Assembly: GCF_003208215.1 (NCBI RefSeq) | Contig: NZ_QKLW01000001.1 | Coordinates: forward strand, 186,001-250,000 | Direction: 5' to 3' | Source: Marinomonas alcarazii | GTDB lineage: Bacteria; Pseudomonadota; Gammaproteobacteria; Pseudomonadales; Marinomonadaceae | Length of the DNA stretch: 64,000 nucleotides | Shown: piece by piece, positions 1 through 9,269 of the stretch | How positions within the stretch are numbered: position 1 is the stretch's first letter | How the letters are laid out: the number at the start of each line of letters is the position of its first letter | Translations under genes and position numbers: made by a program | The notes under the pieces: generated by a model | What the model saw: the letters and a program-made list of their open reading frames with translations, nothing else | Told to the model about the DNA's origin: nothing | The model's database searches: none

Positions 1-39
1 CGCTCTACGGTTTATCAGTTATTCATCAGTAAGCGTATT

Positions 40-447
40 TTACGCGGATACTTGTGCGATCCAGTCTTCTAAGTTGTAGTAATTCGTGACGCGTGCCACT
101 TTACCGTCGCGAATATCGAAGAAAGCGCCAGCCGGTAGTGTATAAGTTTGGCCGTTTGCTTCTGGCAAACCTTCGTCGGTGGCGATGTATTCACCCAATA
201 CCGTAAACTCAACCGCAGCACGATCGCCCGCAGGGTTGGACATAACAACGATATCAGTAATGGTTTCCTTGTAGTTTGTGTTCATGCGCTCCATGAAACG
301 AGCAAAGGTTGCTTTGCCTACTTCGCGGTTGCCTTGGTTGATATCGTGAATGACATCCTCGGTTAGCAAAGACAGAAAGGTGTCCATGTCTTGAGCATTG
401 AAAGCATCGTAGTATGCGTGCAGTAGTTCAACGGTAGTCTGACTCAT
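40..447 (-). CDS. SnoaL-like / NTF2-fold protein
   Basis: A 135-residue protein of the SnoaL-like, NTF2-superfamily type. It has the typical opening helix with a Tyr-Tyr-x-Ala-Phe-Asn segment followed by an acidic Thr-Glu-Asp-Val-Ile pocket edge. The size fits one cone-shaped alpha+beta barrel, a fold used by ketosteroid isomerases, small cyclases and many proteins of unknown role. No catalytic pair can be assigned, so the substrate is unknown. The start at 447 is chosen because an AGGAG ribosome-binding site lies about 8 bases upstream; an in-frame upstream start would add ten hydrophobic residues without a comparable site. It stands alone on the minus strand next to the window edge. The fold is fairly certain, the function is not. 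Confidence 0.75.
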   Translation of the reverse strand: MSQTTVELLHAYYDAFNAQDMDTFLSLLTEDVIHDINQGNREVGKATFARFMERMNTNYKETITDIVVMSNPAGDRAAVEFTVLGEYIATDEGLPEANGQTYTLPAGAFFDIRDGKVARVTNYYNLEDWIAQVSA

Positions 448-688
448 GGCAAAGGCTCCTAAACATAAAAAAAGCAAAGGCAGAATGTTAATTATTTACG
501 GAGCGTCGAGAAAGGTTTTTTTAAGGGATTGGCAAAAACAAGCAATTGCCTGTCGTCTGTGTAGGTTATTGTCGGTGATAAGCAACTGAGTGGTGTAGTT
601 TGCTGATTAAAAAGTGACACTAAGGTGTATAAATCTGACTGCTTCGGGTAATGTTTTAGTGGAACGATGACTTGAGCAGGAAAATGAT

Positions 689-1579
689 ATGAGCATAGAG
701 AAATCAAATGACGGTGTCTGTGAAGCGATTGAGACTATTATCAAGCCGCGAGAAAAGGACCTTGGTGAGTTTTCGGTAAGACGGACGTTGCCAACAACAC
801 AGCGTAAAACGGTTGGTCCATGGATTTTCTTTGATCATATGGGGCCAGCGAATTTTTCGGCGGGTTCCGGTGTTAATGTTCGCCCACATCCACACATCAA
901 TTTAGCAACAGTGACTTACCTGTTTGAAGGGGAGATATTACATCGAGACTCTTTGGGTAGTTACGCCACGATTACGCCAGGCGATATCAATTTAATGGTG
1001 GCTGGCAAAGGCATTACTCACTCGGAACGAGAACGCCCTGAGGTGAAGAATGTTCCTCATACATTGCATGGTTTGCAGTTATGGCTGGCTTTGCCTGAGA
1101 AAGATGAAGAAATCGAGCCAGCTTTTTATCATTACCCTGCGGCCAGTATTCCTTCTATAACAGTTGAAGGTGTACCGATTAGGGTTCTAATGGGAAGCGC
1201 TTATGGAGTGACGTCGCCTGTAAAAACCTATGCTGAAACCTTGTATGTCGAAGCGCACATGCAAGCGGGACAACGTTTAACCTTACCGAATACAGAAGAA
1301 CGCGCCATTTATGTGGTGAAGGGCGGTTTAAAAATAAAAGAAACTGTGATCCCTGAGTTTTCCATGGTGATCTTGTCCGCCGCTGATGAGGTGGTTATTG
1401 ACGCTACAGCGGGTTCGAGAATCGCATTTATTGGCGGTGAAAAAATAGGTAAGCGCTTTATCGAATGGAATTTTATTTCCAGTCGTAAAGAGCGTGTAGA
1501 ACAGGCGAAACGAGACTGGCAGGCAGGGGTGTTTCCAAAAGTTATTGGCGATGAGGACGAGTTTATTCCGTTACCTTAA
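689..1579 (+). CDS. Pirin family protein
   Basis: A 296-residue bicupin of the pirin family. The N-terminal cupin carries the family metal site: a His-Pro-His pair near residues 68-70, a further His in the Leu-His-Arg-Asp segment near 92, and a His-Ser-Glu-Arg-Glu motif near 112-116. These are the expected iron ligands. Characterised pirins act as iron-dependent quercetinases or as redox-sensing regulators; which role applies here cannot be read from sequence. The start has an AGCAGGA ribosome-binding site at 675-681. The gene precedes the OsmC gene by 33 bases in the same direction, so the two probably form an operon linked to redox or electrophile stress. Quercetinase activity would be noteworthy given the phenolic catabolism genes further on, but that is speculation. 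Confidence 0.88.
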   Translation: MSIEKSNDGVCEAIETIIKPREKDLGEFSVRRTLPTTQRKTVGPWIFFDHMGPANFSAGSGVNVRPHPHINLATVTYLFEGEILHRDSLGSYATITPGDINLMVAGKGITHSERERPEVKNVPHTLHGLQLWLALPEKDEEIEPAFYHYPAASIPSITVEGVPIRVLMGSAYGVTSPVKTYAETLYVEAHMQAGQRLTLPNTEERAIYVVKGGLKIKETVIPEFSMVILSAADEVVIDATAGSRIAFIGGEKIGKRFIEWNFISSRKERVEQAKRDWQAGVFPKVIGDEDEFIPLP

Positions 1580-1612
1580 AAACATGTTTAACCATTTTAT
1601 CGAGGGAATACC

Positions 1613-2011
1613 ATGACGATTCATCTAGAAAAAAGTGAGATTGGTCGTTACCGACAAACGATTCGTATAGACCAGCACAGTATTTTTTCCGATGCCGCTG
1701 TTGCTTTAGGCGGAGAGGATAGCGCACCAGACCCTCATGATCTTTATGATGCTTCATTAGCAGCATGCAAAGCGATCACTTTGCTGATGTATGCCCAACG
1801 AAAAAAAATAGCATTAACCAGTGTGGATATCGATATTGAGCGAGATAACAGTCGTGAAGGCAAAGGTATTTATGTGCTTAATGTCAGCCTTACATTAAAC
1901 GGTGATTTAACCGATGAGCAGCGTCAAAGCTTAGGGGTTATTGCAGAGAAATGTCCTATTCATAAATTGATGACGTCGGTTAGTACGGAAATTAATACCC
2001 TAGTCCGTTAG
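1613..2011 (+). CDS. OsmC/Ohr family peroxiredoxin-like protein
   Basis: A 132-residue protein of the OsmC superfamily. The two cysteines typical of the family are present: one in the Ala-Ala-Cys-Lys-Ala helix near residue 53 and one in the Glu-Lys-Cys-Pro-Ile-His-Lys segment near residue 114. OsmC and Ohr use this pair to reduce organic hydroperoxides with dihydrolipoyl or thiol donors. The sequence looks more like the YhfA/OsmC-like subgroup than a classical Ohr, so the physiological substrate is open. A GAGGGA ribosome-binding site precedes the ATG. It follows the pirin gene closely, which supports co-expression in an oxidative-stress context. Confidence 0.85.
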   Translation: MTIHLEKSEIGRYRQTIRIDQHSIFSDAAVALGGEDSAPDPHDLYDASLAACKAITLLMYAQRKKIALTSVDIDIERDNSREGKGIYVLNVSLTLNGDLTDEQRQSLGVIAEKCPIHKLMTSVSTEINTLVR

Positions 2012-2056
2012 TAAATGTCTGATTCTATGCCCGTTTTAAGTTTGGATTTGTGGGTT

Positions 2057-2827
2057 TTAACGAGCTGGATCTTGGCGATAAAATTGACACAGTAGTCGGT
2101 AAACATCAGGCATCTCTTTTTTCATCATTTTAGGGTCTTCAAAAAAGGTCTCACTGCATACCGCGAAAAACTCGGCTGGATTGGTGAGAGCATATTCGTC
2201 TAGAGGTAGGTGTTTATGATGTTGCCAGTCATTTTGAAGGCGCTGGAAGGCTTCGGAGAATATGTCGTGCCATTCTCCAGGTTTCATATTTGGGTGCATA
2301 GGCGGAGCGCCATTGGCGCCATCTCGAAGCATGTCTAGCTTGTGGGCAAATTCATGAATGACCACATTACTGGCTTTGCCGTGACGGGCATGATCGCCTG
2401 TTTCTAGAATAGACTTCCACGACAAAATCAGTGGACCCCTCAGCCATGCCTCACCGCTTAATCCTCGACCTTCTGTATGTACGACACCATCTTCACTTTG
2501 ATAAGGATGGTTGGCGATAAAGTCACTTTCGTACAAAATGATGGTTTTGCAGTGGTCGTACCAATCTAAGCCGAGATGTAAAATGGGCACGCATGCCATG
2601 GTGGCAAGCCTCAGGCACATGGCTTCAGTGAATTGAAATTCGGCACCAGGAATGACACCTTTACGAGCAAGGAAATGAAAACTCATCTCTCGAAGTGTGT
2701 CACGTTCTGTGTCTTGATAACGATCCATAACTGGCCAGTCAGCAATGGCGGATTCCCATTGTTCTACAGTAAATCCCATCGCTTTGATTCGCCTGTTTTC
2801 ACACCAATTTTTTAGTTTTTTGAACAT
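2057..2827 (-). CDS. mtfA: MtfA (Mlc titration factor) zinc peptidase, M90 family
   Basis: A member of the MtfA/M90 family, a cytoplasmic zinc aminopeptidase that in E. coli also binds the glucose repressor Mlc. The signature HExxH appears as Val-Val-Ile-His-Glu-Phe-Ala-His-Lys-Leu-Asp. A downstream acidic segment (Pro-Ala-Glu-Phe-Phe-Ala-Val-Cys-Ser-Glu-Thr-Phe-Phe) supplies the third ligand, and the C-terminus ends in the conserved Phe-Tyr-Arg-Gln-Asp-Pro. The start at 2827 gives 256 residues, close to the family length, with an AGAGA-type ribosome-binding site. An in-frame ATG at 2884 would add 19 residues with a poor site and cannot be excluded. The gene is convergent with the OsmC gene. 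Whether a PTS glucose system or Mlc exists in this organism cannot be seen here. Confidence 0.88.
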   Translation of the reverse strand: MFKKLKNWCENRRIKAMGFTVEQWESAIADWPVMDRYQDTERDTLREMSFHFLARKGVIPGAEFQFTEAMCLRLATMACVPILHLGLDWYDHCKTIILYESDFIANHPYQSEDGVVHTEGRGLSGEAWLRGPLILSWKSILETGDHARHGKASNVVIHEFAHKLDMLRDGANGAPPMHPNMKPGEWHDIFSEAFQRLQNDWQHHKHLPLDEYALTNPAEFFAVCSETFFEDPKMMKKEMPDVYRLLCQFYRQDPAR

Positions 2828-3025
2828 GGTTTTATCTCTACTGGATTCGAAAGTTTTTGTAATATGTTGTTCAATAACAGTCATGTAAGTGTCTTTTTAT
2901 CACTCTTTAATGGGGCTAAAAGCTATTTTTAGTGATCATGAATAACAATAAACTTCCTTAGGCACAATCTATCCTTAATTCTTATGAATTCCTCCGACTT
3001 TGCTGGCTTAATCTCTTGTGAGTTT

Positions 3026-3040
3026 ACTTATATCATAAGT
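3026..3040. promoter_or_regulatory. Inverted repeat in the opgGH promoter region
   Basis: Perfect inverted repeat ACTTAT-ATC-ATAAGT about 70 bases before the opgG start. A second 10-bp palindrome, ATGACGTCAT, lies at 3050-3059. Both sit in the 280-base gap between the divergent mtfA and opgG genes and could be operator sites. The regulator is unknown. Confidence 0.35.
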
Positions 3041-3109
3041 GTCAAATTTATGACGTCATCCTTATGTTGAGGATTGGTTGAATCCAATTAGGCAACGAGA
3101 GAGCTTCTT

Positions 3110-4717
3110 TTGAAATTATTTTATCCTTCTTTATCTAATATGCGCGCCAATTCATTTTGGCTAATAAAACGATCTTTATTAACGTCTCTATTAATCAATT
3201 TAATAGGGTATGCACAAGCAGAAGAATCTGATGTGAAGGTAGACTCTGTTCCTGTGGCTAAAAACGTTCAATTAGAGCAAGAGTCAAAAGGGTATGCTTT
3301 TTCAAATCAAACGGTGATCGATCTGGCGAAAGAGTTGGCTCAATCTCCAATGAAGCCAGCCGAGAAGGCACCGCAGACCTTGACTGATATGAATTATTCT
3401 ACTTACCGACAAATTAACTTTCAGCAGAACCAAGCGGTATGGGGAAACACGCCAACGAAATTTTCAGTCCAGCTATTTGCTCCAGGCTTTATTTTTAAAG
3501 ATTTAGTATCTATTGATGTCGTTGAAAACGGTCGTGCTTTTCCATTGAGCGTATCGTCAGATTCTTTTACTACACCGAATGCTGAAATAAGTAAGCTTAT
3601 TTCGCAGGTGGGGAAATACGCTGGTTTACGTTTGCATTACCCGATAAATGCCGCCGATATGAATGATGAATTTATTGTCTTTCAAGGAGCGAGTTATTTT
3701 CGAGCTATATCCAAAGGGCAATCCTATGGTTTGTCGGCGCGTGGTTTAGCAGTGGATGTGGCTGAACCTAAGGGCGAAGAGTTCCCTATGTTTAAACAGT
3801 TTTGGATTGAGCGCCCATCGTCTAGTCAGGATGCCATTGTTGTTCATGCATTACTGGACAGCAAAAGTGTTACAGGCGCTTATCGATTTGGTATTTACCC
3901 AGGAAAGCCGACTCGTGTTGATGTGAAAGCGACCCTGTTTCCACGAGTAGACCTAAAGAATGTGGGCGTCGCACCACTGACTTCTATGTTTATGTACAAC
4001 AACTCGCTTGATGGTCCAGAGACTCCAGATTACCGTCCTGCCGTTCATGACTCCGAAGGTCTGCAAATCTTAACGGGTAAAGGCGAAATGGTTTGGCGTC
4101 CATTAAACAATCCTAAATCATTGCAAGTCAGTGCTTTCAGTGATGATTCTCCAAAAGGCTTTGGATTGATCCAGCGTCATCGTAGATTTGAGGACTACCA
4201 AGATCTAGAGGCCAGCTATCATACACGTCCTTCTGCTTGGATTAAGCCTCTGAATGACTGGGGTAAAGGCCATGTCGCGTTAGTTGAAATTCCTTCAAAC
4301 GCAGAAACAAATGACAATATTGTTGCCTACTGGCAACCTGAAAAGGGTTTGAAGAAAGGTGAATCTTATACTTATAAGTATTTAATGACTTGGTCTAATG
4401 ACACACCTGTAGCAATGGATTCCCCTCGAGTCGTTCGCAGTGCTAAAGGGGTGAAGTTGTTCAAAACGAACCCTGAAGTGGTGATCGATTTTAATAAGAT
4501 GTCGGATGTAAATGTTGATGATCTTACGGTCGATGCAAGCATAAGTAATGGGAAAATTCTTGAAACCATTTTGGTCAAGAACCCACACAATAATGGTGTT
4601 CGCGTGTATGTATCTTTCGACCCTGAAGATGCTGCTTTGTCAGAATTGAGAGTCCAGCTTAAACAAGATGATGTCGCTGTTGCGCCGACTTGGTTATATC
4701 GTTGGATAAAGGAATAA
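3110..4717 (+). CDS. opgG: Periplasmic glucan biosynthesis protein OpgG (MdoG)
   Basis: A 535-residue OpgG. This periplasmic protein is needed to build osmoregulated periplasmic glucans (OPGs), acting on the beta-glucan chain made by OpgH. The N-terminus has a positively charged, hydrophobic signal peptide ending near Ala-Gln-Ala at residues 35-37. The mature protein opens with the family pattern for the first beta-sandwich domain (Tyr-Arg-Gln-Ile-Asn-Phe) and includes the conserved Pro-Asp-Tyr-Arg-Pro-Ala-Val-His-Asp-Ser and Arg-His-Arg-Arg-Phe-Glu-Asp-Tyr-Gln-Asp segments. The start is a TTG at 3110, preceded at six bases by a GAGAGAG ribosome-binding site. An ATG ten codons later lacks such a site. 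It is two bases from opgH, so the genes are clearly co-transcribed. Confidence 0.95.
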   Translation: MKLFYPSLSNMRANSFWLIKRSLLTSLLINLIGYAQAEESDVKVDSVPVAKNVQLEQESKGYAFSNQTVIDLAKELAQSPMKPAEKAPQTLTDMNYSTYRQINFQQNQAVWGNTPTKFSVQLFAPGFIFKDLVSIDVVENGRAFPLSVSSDSFTTPNAEISKLISQVGKYAGLRLHYPINAADMNDEFIVFQGASYFRAISKGQSYGLSARGLAVDVAEPKGEEFPMFKQFWIERPSSSQDAIVVHALLDSKSVTGAYRFGIYPGKPTRVDVKATLFPRVDLKNVGVAPLTSMFMYNNSLDGPETPDYRPAVHDSEGLQILTGKGEMVWRPLNNPKSLQVSAFSDDSPKGFGLIQRHRRFEDYQDLEASYHTRPSAWIKPLNDWGKGHVALVEIPSNAETNDNIVAYWQPEKGLKKGESYTYKYLMTWSNDTPVAMDSPRVVRSAKGVKLFKTNPEVVIDFNKMSDVNVDDLTVDASISNGKILETILVKNPHNNGVRVYVSFDPEDAALSELRVQLKQDDVAVAPTWLYRWIKE

Positions 4718-4719
4718 TT

Positions 4720-6873
4720 ATGTTGTTAAAGGACAGTGTTGCTAAACAAGCATTGCCAAAGGTATCCCCTTTGACGATGCCGCGTCATACCGTTAACGAA
4801 GAATCTAAAGCTCGTAAAAATAGATTGCAGAGCTTTGCAGTTACGACATTTTTTTCTCGTTTGTTTGTATTAATTGGCACGGTCGGTTTGTCTTGGTATG
4901 GGGCAACCGAGATGTACGATGTGTTAAATACCAATGCCATTGCGGGTTTGCAGTGGGCTTTTTTAGTTTTATTTTGTATCAACTTTACGTGGATTTCATT
5001 TGCATTTTCACAGGCGACACTTGGGTTGATTTTCCAGATTTGGCCCTTTTCTAAAGCTCGTAAAGAGCAAGATGTTGATGGCGTTACGGCTATCTTGTTG
5101 CCAGTATATAACGAAGACCCTTTACGCATTCGAGCGAATATTCAAGCAATGCATGAAGACTTGGTCAAACAAGCACCAGGCAAATTTGCGTTCTTTATTT
5201 TAAGTGATACTAATAGAGCGGATGCTTGGATTGCTGAGGAACAAGCGTTTCGTCCGCTGCTAAATGACGATGACTCGGCCTGTCCTATCTATTACCGTCG
5301 TCGTTACAATAATGCTGAACGAAAAGCAGGTAACATTGCAGAATGGGTGACAGGTTACGGTGGCGATTATGAATGCATGATTGTACTGGACGCCGACAGT
5401 TTGATGGGAGCGGATTGCTTGATTTCACTTACTCGTCGTATGGCAGCTGAGCCAGGGGTAGGTCTGATTCAAACTTTGCCAACCATTATCCGTGCGAACA
5501 CTCTGTATAGTCGTATTCAGCAATTTGCTAACCATTGTTTCGGTCCCATTTATGCGTCTGGCTTAGCGGCGTGGCATGGTTATTCTTCTAACTTTTGGGG
5601 ACATAATGCCATTATCCGTACCAAGGCCTTTGCTGATGCCTGCGGTTTGCCGGTATTAGAAGGTAAGGCACCTTTTGGTGGTCATGTAATGAGCCATGAC
5701 TTTATGGAAGCCGCGCTGTTACGCCGTGCAGGTTGGGGTGTGCGTTTTGATACGGATTTAAAAGCGTCATACGAAGAAGCGCCGCCATCGCTGGTGGATG
5801 TGATTGTTCGAGATCGTCGCTGGTGTCAGGGTAACTTGCAACATAAGGCGTTTGTCTTTGCTAAAGGCTTTCATTTTGCCACACGTTTGCATTTAATTTC
5901 TGGGATCATGTCTTATCTTAGTGCTGTTTTCTGGCTGCTGTTAATCGTTGTTGGTTTTGCTTTGGCCGTTCAGGCGTATTTTGTTCGCCCTGAGTATTTT
6001 GCTAATCCATCACTGTTTCCGACTTGGCCAGTATTTGACTTCGAAAAAGCACGCTCATTATTTGTTTTGTCGATGGCGTTGGTGTTAGCGCCTAAAGTCT
6101 ATGGTTGGTTGGCTGCTATGTTGAACTTCCGCCGCTGCATGCAATTTGGTGGGCCGATCTTGCTGACATTGAGCACGTTGGTAGAGACCATTTTGTCAGC
6201 GTTGTATGCGCCTATTCTGATGTTGTCTCAGTTCCAAGTTGTATACGACGTTTTTAAAGGTCGCGACAGTGGTTGGAAACCACAATCCCGTGATGATGGC
6301 GCTACTTCATGGAAAGTCGCAGCACGTGCTCACTGTAGCCATACTTTGCTAGGTATTGGTTTAGCGGGCGGTGCTTTGTTCTTAAGTAAAGAGCTGTTTT
6401 ATTGGTCTTTGCCTATCAGCTTCGGTCTGATTCTATCTATTCCATTGTCATGGCTAAGTGGTGGCGCTAAGCGTGGTAACGTGATTCATTACTTAGGGTT
6501 GATGCGTGCGCCAGAAGAAAAACGTCCGCACCCCATTATTACTATGCAGAGCCGCTACGACGAAGCGCAAAGCGAACTTAACTTTGATAGTGCTTCCTCT
6601 TCTTTGAAGCGTTTGTCATCTGATGCTGCGTTGTTTTATTGGCACCTTGCTCAAATGCCAGAAGATGAGCCAAATAAAGAGTTTTGTCGTGATTGGATTT
6701 GCGCAGAATGGCAGATTATCAACAGCGATAATATTCAAAGCCTTCTTGATCATCTTAACGAAAAAGAATGCCTTGCCATCTTGCAACACCGAGAGCTTAT
6801 GGCGGCAATGGAAAAATATTTGCCAGAAAATAAGCAGCTTAATGAGCAGACAGAAGAGTTTGTGTTGGCTTAG
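4720..6873 (+). CDS. opgH: Glucans biosynthesis glucosyltransferase OpgH (MdoH)
   Basis: A 717-residue inner-membrane family-2 glucosyltransferase that polymerises UDP-glucose into the beta-1,2 backbone of periplasmic glucans. Two membrane segments lie near residues 40-60 and 80-105. The cytoplasmic GT2 domain follows, with Pro-Val-Tyr-Asn-Glu, the Asp-Ala-Asp-Ser metal/UDP motif, a His-Asp-Phe-Met-Glu acid motif and an Arg-Arg-Trp-Cys-Gln-Gly-Asn product-binding motif; several further membrane helices close the protein. It is shorter than E. coli OpgH (about 850 residues), mainly by lacking the long N-terminal extension that in E. coli binds FtsZ. The start at 4720 is chosen for its AAAGGA ribosome-binding site, and opgG ends at 4717. 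Confidence 0.95.
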   Translation: MLLKDSVAKQALPKVSPLTMPRHTVNEESKARKNRLQSFAVTTFFSRLFVLIGTVGLSWYGATEMYDVLNTNAIAGLQWAFLVLFCINFTWISFAFSQATLGLIFQIWPFSKARKEQDVDGVTAILLPVYNEDPLRIRANIQAMHEDLVKQAPGKFAFFILSDTNRADAWIAEEQAFRPLLNDDDSACPIYYRRRYNNAERKAGNIAEWVTGYGGDYECMIVLDADSLMGADCLISLTRRMAAEPGVGLIQTLPTIIRANTLYSRIQQFANHCFGPIYASGLAAWHGYSSNFWGHNAIIRTKAFADACGLPVLEGKAPFGGHVMSHDFMEAALLRRAGWGVRFDTDLKASYEEAPPSLVDVIVRDRRWCQGNLQHKAFVFAKGFHFATRLHLISGIMSYLSAVFWLLLIVVGFALAVQAYFVRPEYFANPSLFPTWPVFDFEKARSLFVLSMALVLAPKVYGWLAAMLNFRRCMQFGGPILLTLSTLVETILSALYAPILMLSQFQVVYDVFKGRDSGWKPQSRDDGATSWKVAARAHCSHTLLGIGLAGGALFLSKELFYWSLPISFGLILSIPLSWLSGGAKRGNVIHYLGLMRAPEEKRPHPIITMQSRYDEAQSELNFDSASSSLKRLSSDAALFYWHLAQMPEDEPNKEFCRDWICAEWQIINSDNIQSLLDHLNEKECLAILQHRELMAAMEKYLPENKQLNEQTEEFVLA

Positions 6874-6908
6874 TTTTATTATTATGTTTGTTTAACCTTG
6901 ATGTAATG

Positions 6909-6948
6909 AAAAAAGGGGAATTCACTTAACAGGAATTCCCCTTTTTTT
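6909..6948. terminator. Bidirectional rho-independent terminator (opgH / VF530)
   Basis: Perfect stem GGGGAATTC / GAATTCCCC with a 9-base loop, flanked by an A-run on the left and a T-run on the right. It can stop transcription from both opgH and the convergent VF530 gene. Confidence 0.9.
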
Positions 6949-6971
6949 ATGTGTTTATGTCAGTTACGTGG

Positions 6972-7397
6972 CTAGCTTCTAGAATAACCACCGGGGTTGT
7001 TGCTCCGATAGTTTCGGGTTTTACCATGCTCAGCCGCTTTCTTTGCCTGCTTTTCTCGTACGCGTTCTGCATCTTCAAAACTCAATTCAGCTGATTCGCG
7101 GGGTGTCTGGCCTTCTGGAATGATACGTTTCCGCGGTGGCAGTTCGAACTGTTCCGATGACACACGTGGCAAGTTTTTAAATTTATACAGATAGAATACT
7201 TCTACTTTCTCCCGTGCCCATTCAGTCTTCTTGAGAAATTTCATGCTGGATTCAATGCTGGGGTTAGTTTTGAAGCAGTTGATATTCAAGTAAGCGTATA
7301 GGATCTCAAAACCGTAGTGATCAACTAGTTGGGTGAGCAGTTCTTGTAAACCCAAACCGTGTAGTGGATTGTTTTCATAGTTGATCTCGTCTTTCAT
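6972..7397 (-). CDS. VF530-family (DUF2132) DNA-binding protein
   Basis: A 141-residue protein whose first 75 residues match the VF530/DUF2132 fold: Asn-Asn-Pro-Leu-His-Gly-Leu, then [14 protein letters not shown] and Phe-Leu-Lys-Lys-Thr-Glu-Trp-Ala-Arg. The founding Vibrio fischeri VF530 is a small DNA-binding helical protein. Here a 65-residue basic, disordered C-terminal tail follows, rich in Lys, Arg, Glu and Ala and ending in Asn-Asn-Pro-Gly-Gly-Tyr-Ser-Arg-Ser. The tail could increase non-specific nucleic-acid binding. The start at 7397 is picked by alignment to the family; an in-frame ATG at 7436 is possible, and neither has a strong ribosome-binding site. The role in the cell is unknown. 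Confidence 0.82.
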   Translation of the reverse strand: MKDEINYENNPLHGLGLQELLTQLVDHYGFEILYAYLNINCFKTNPSIESSMKFLKKTEWAREKVEVFYLYKFKNLPRVSSEQFELPPRKRIIPEGQTPRESAELSFEDAERVREKQAKKAAEHGKTRNYRSNNPGGYSRS

Positions 7398-7623
7398 AAG
7401 AGTGTCCGATAATAAGTCGAATAATTGAAAAGGCATTATAAAGCGTCATCATACCTGTGACGGCTTAGACAATATACTAAAGGCTGTCTTTGCCGTTGTA
7501 GAAATGCTTATAAGTGCCCAGACCTGATGGTTTTCATAAATGCCTTTAAAGTGAACGCGATATTCAGACATAACTGTTAATATTAGTGATATAAAAGGCT
7601 TAGTTATCAATAGGTGGGAGGTA

Positions 7624-9150
7624 ATGGATCACATGGATAAGCAGCATCCCCAAATACTTCTAACGGCAAGTGAAATGGGTGAGGCCGATAAAGCGGCGGT
7701 TCAGGCCGGAGTGCCTGCTATGGAACTGATGGCTGCGGCTGGCAAAGCAGTGGCCGATGCTGTGCTTGAACGATGGTCCAGATGTCGAGTGTTAGTGCTC
7801 TGTGGACCAGGCAACAACGGTGGTGATGGTTTTGTTGTTGCTCAATTTTTGCTCTCTGCTGGGTGGCCTGTGCGGCTGGCGTTTTGGGGGTCTGTTGAAA
7901 CATTATCCGCTGAAGCGGCGTATTTTTACCAAGCCTGGCAGGGTGAGATAGAAGCGTTTGCAACGGATTTGTTAGATCAAACCGATTTGGTGATCGACGC
8001 TATGTTTGGGGCGGGTTTAACTCGGTCTCTGGAGGGTAAACCTCGCGATATGGTGGATGCCATTATCAAGCGTAAAATGCCTGTGTGTGCGATTGATGTT
8101 CCTAGTGGCGTTGATGGTACAACAGGTGCGGCATTTGGATTGGTTGCACCAGCAGAGTTAACGGTAACTTTCTTTCGTAAAAAGCCTGGTCATTTGTTGT
8201 TCCCTGGCCGTGGTTTGTGCGGCAAACTTGTTGTTGCTGATATCGGCATTCCCGCTCCGGTATTGGACGAGTTGAACCTTCATACTTGGGAGAATAGTCC
8301 TGAGCTTTGGTATCGAGAGTACCCTTGGCCTCGCTTAGATGGACACAAATTTCATCGTGGACACGCTGTTGTGTTTGGCGGTGAAAATATGACAGGAGCG
8401 AGTCGTCTAACGGCCCGTGCCGCTATGAGAATGGGTGCAGGCCTAGTTACGCTGGCTGTGCCAATTAAAGTGTGGGCAATATATGCCACAGCGATGACTT
8501 GTGTGATGGTGACTAAGTTAGAGCAGAGTCAGGAAGCGGAAGACTTTGAAGAGTTATTACTCGATCCGCGTCACAATGCCATTGTTGTCGGGCCCGGTGC
8601 AGGTTTGGCTGGATTCGAGCGAATACGTACGCGCAAAATTGTTTTGGCGGCGCTGGCGACGAACCGTCCTACTGTGTTAGATGCGGATGGTTTAAGTGCT
8701 TTTGCAGATGACCCTAAAATACTTTTCGAAGCGATTAATGGGCCCTGTGTTATGACGCCTCATGAAGGTGAGTTTGCTCGACTGTTCCCCGATATTAATG
8801 AAGAGCACGCTGGAGATAAATTAAGGCGAGCTCGGCTTGCTGCCAAATTAAGTGCTGCTGTCGTGATATTGAAAGGTGCGGATACAGTGATCGCTTCTCC
8901 TGATGGTCGAGCTATTATTAATTCCAATGCGCCTGCGGATCTGGCAACGGGCGGGTCAGGCGATGTTTTAGCTGGGTTTATAGTCGGATTGTTAGCGCAA
9001 GGTTTTGAACCATTTTATGCCGCAGCAGCGGCCGTTTGGATGCATGGTGAAGCGGCTTGTGAGGTTGGTGCTGGATTGATTGCCGAGGATTTACCTGATC
9101 ATCTCCCCAAAGTTCTAACGGCATTCAAAAAGCAATATTACACCGACTAA
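7624..9150 (+). CDS. nnr: Bifunctional NAD(P)H-hydrate repair enzyme Nnr (epimerase/dehydratase)
   Basis: A 508-residue fusion of NAD(P)HX epimerase (NnrE, N-terminal YjeF domain, about residues 10-215) and ADP-dependent NAD(P)HX dehydratase (NnrD, about 235-505). The epimerase half has the Cys-Gly-Pro-Gly-Asn-Asn-Gly-Gly-Asp-Gly loop. The dehydratase half has Val-Gly-Pro-Gly-Ala-Gly and the ribokinase-like Gly-Gly-Ser-Gly-Asp-Val-Leu-Ala-Gly ADP site. The enzyme repairs hydrated, dead-end nicotinamide cofactors. A strong GGGAGG site at 7616-7621 lies only two bases before the ATG at 7624 and 11 before a second in-frame ATG at 7633, so the true start may be 7633. In enterobacteria yjeF is followed by tsaE; here it stands alone with its own terminator. 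Confidence 0.94.
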   Translation: MDHMDKQHPQILLTASEMGEADKAAVQAGVPAMELMAAAGKAVADAVLERWSRCRVLVLCGPGNNGGDGFVVAQFLLSAGWPVRLAFWGSVETLSAEAAYFYQAWQGEIEAFATDLLDQTDLVIDAMFGAGLTRSLEGKPRDMVDAIIKRKMPVCAIDVPSGVDGTTGAAFGLVAPAELTVTFFRKKPGHLLFPGRGLCGKLVVADIGIPAPVLDELNLHTWENSPELWYREYPWPRLDGHKFHRGHAVVFGGENMTGASRLTARAAMRMGAGLVTLAVPIKVWAIYATAMTCVMVTKLEQSQEAEDFEELLLDPRHNAIVVGPGAGLAGFERIRTRKIVLAALATNRPTVLDADGLSAFADDPKILFEAINGPCVMTPHEGEFARLFPDINEEHAGDKLRRARLAAKLSAAVVILKGADTVIASPDGRAIINSNAPADLATGGSGDVLAGFIVGLLAQGFEPFYAAAAAVWMHGEAACEVGAGLIAEDLPDHLPKVLTAFKKQYYTD

Positions 9151-9184
9151 GCGATGAGTATTCATCCATTATCGAATTAAAACG

Positions 9185-9239
9185 AAAAAGGCCTTGCCCT
9201 AATAACGTTTTTTAAACGTTTATGGGGCAAGGCCTTTTT
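9185..9239. terminator. Large bipartite terminator after nnr / fdhA
   Basis: An outer 15-bp perfect stem (9185-9199 with 9225-9239, A-run to T-run) encloses a second hairpin, AACGTTT / AAACGTT (9204-9220). It is symmetric and lies between the convergent nnr and fdhA genes, so it probably serves both. Confidence 0.9.
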
Positions 9240-9269
9240 AGAATCTAGTGTTCTAGATTGGTGGCTGAA

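Noticed and set aside
492..707. 71-codon minus-strand frame between the SnoaL-like and pirin genes
   Set aside because: It overlaps the pirin start and its ribosome-binding site, has no convincing site of its own and shows no recognisable motif.
9185..9239. Nested palindrome considered as an attachment or mobile-element end
   Set aside because: It has A-run/T-run flanks and sits exactly between convergent stops, so a terminator explains it; no integrase or duplicated flank was found.
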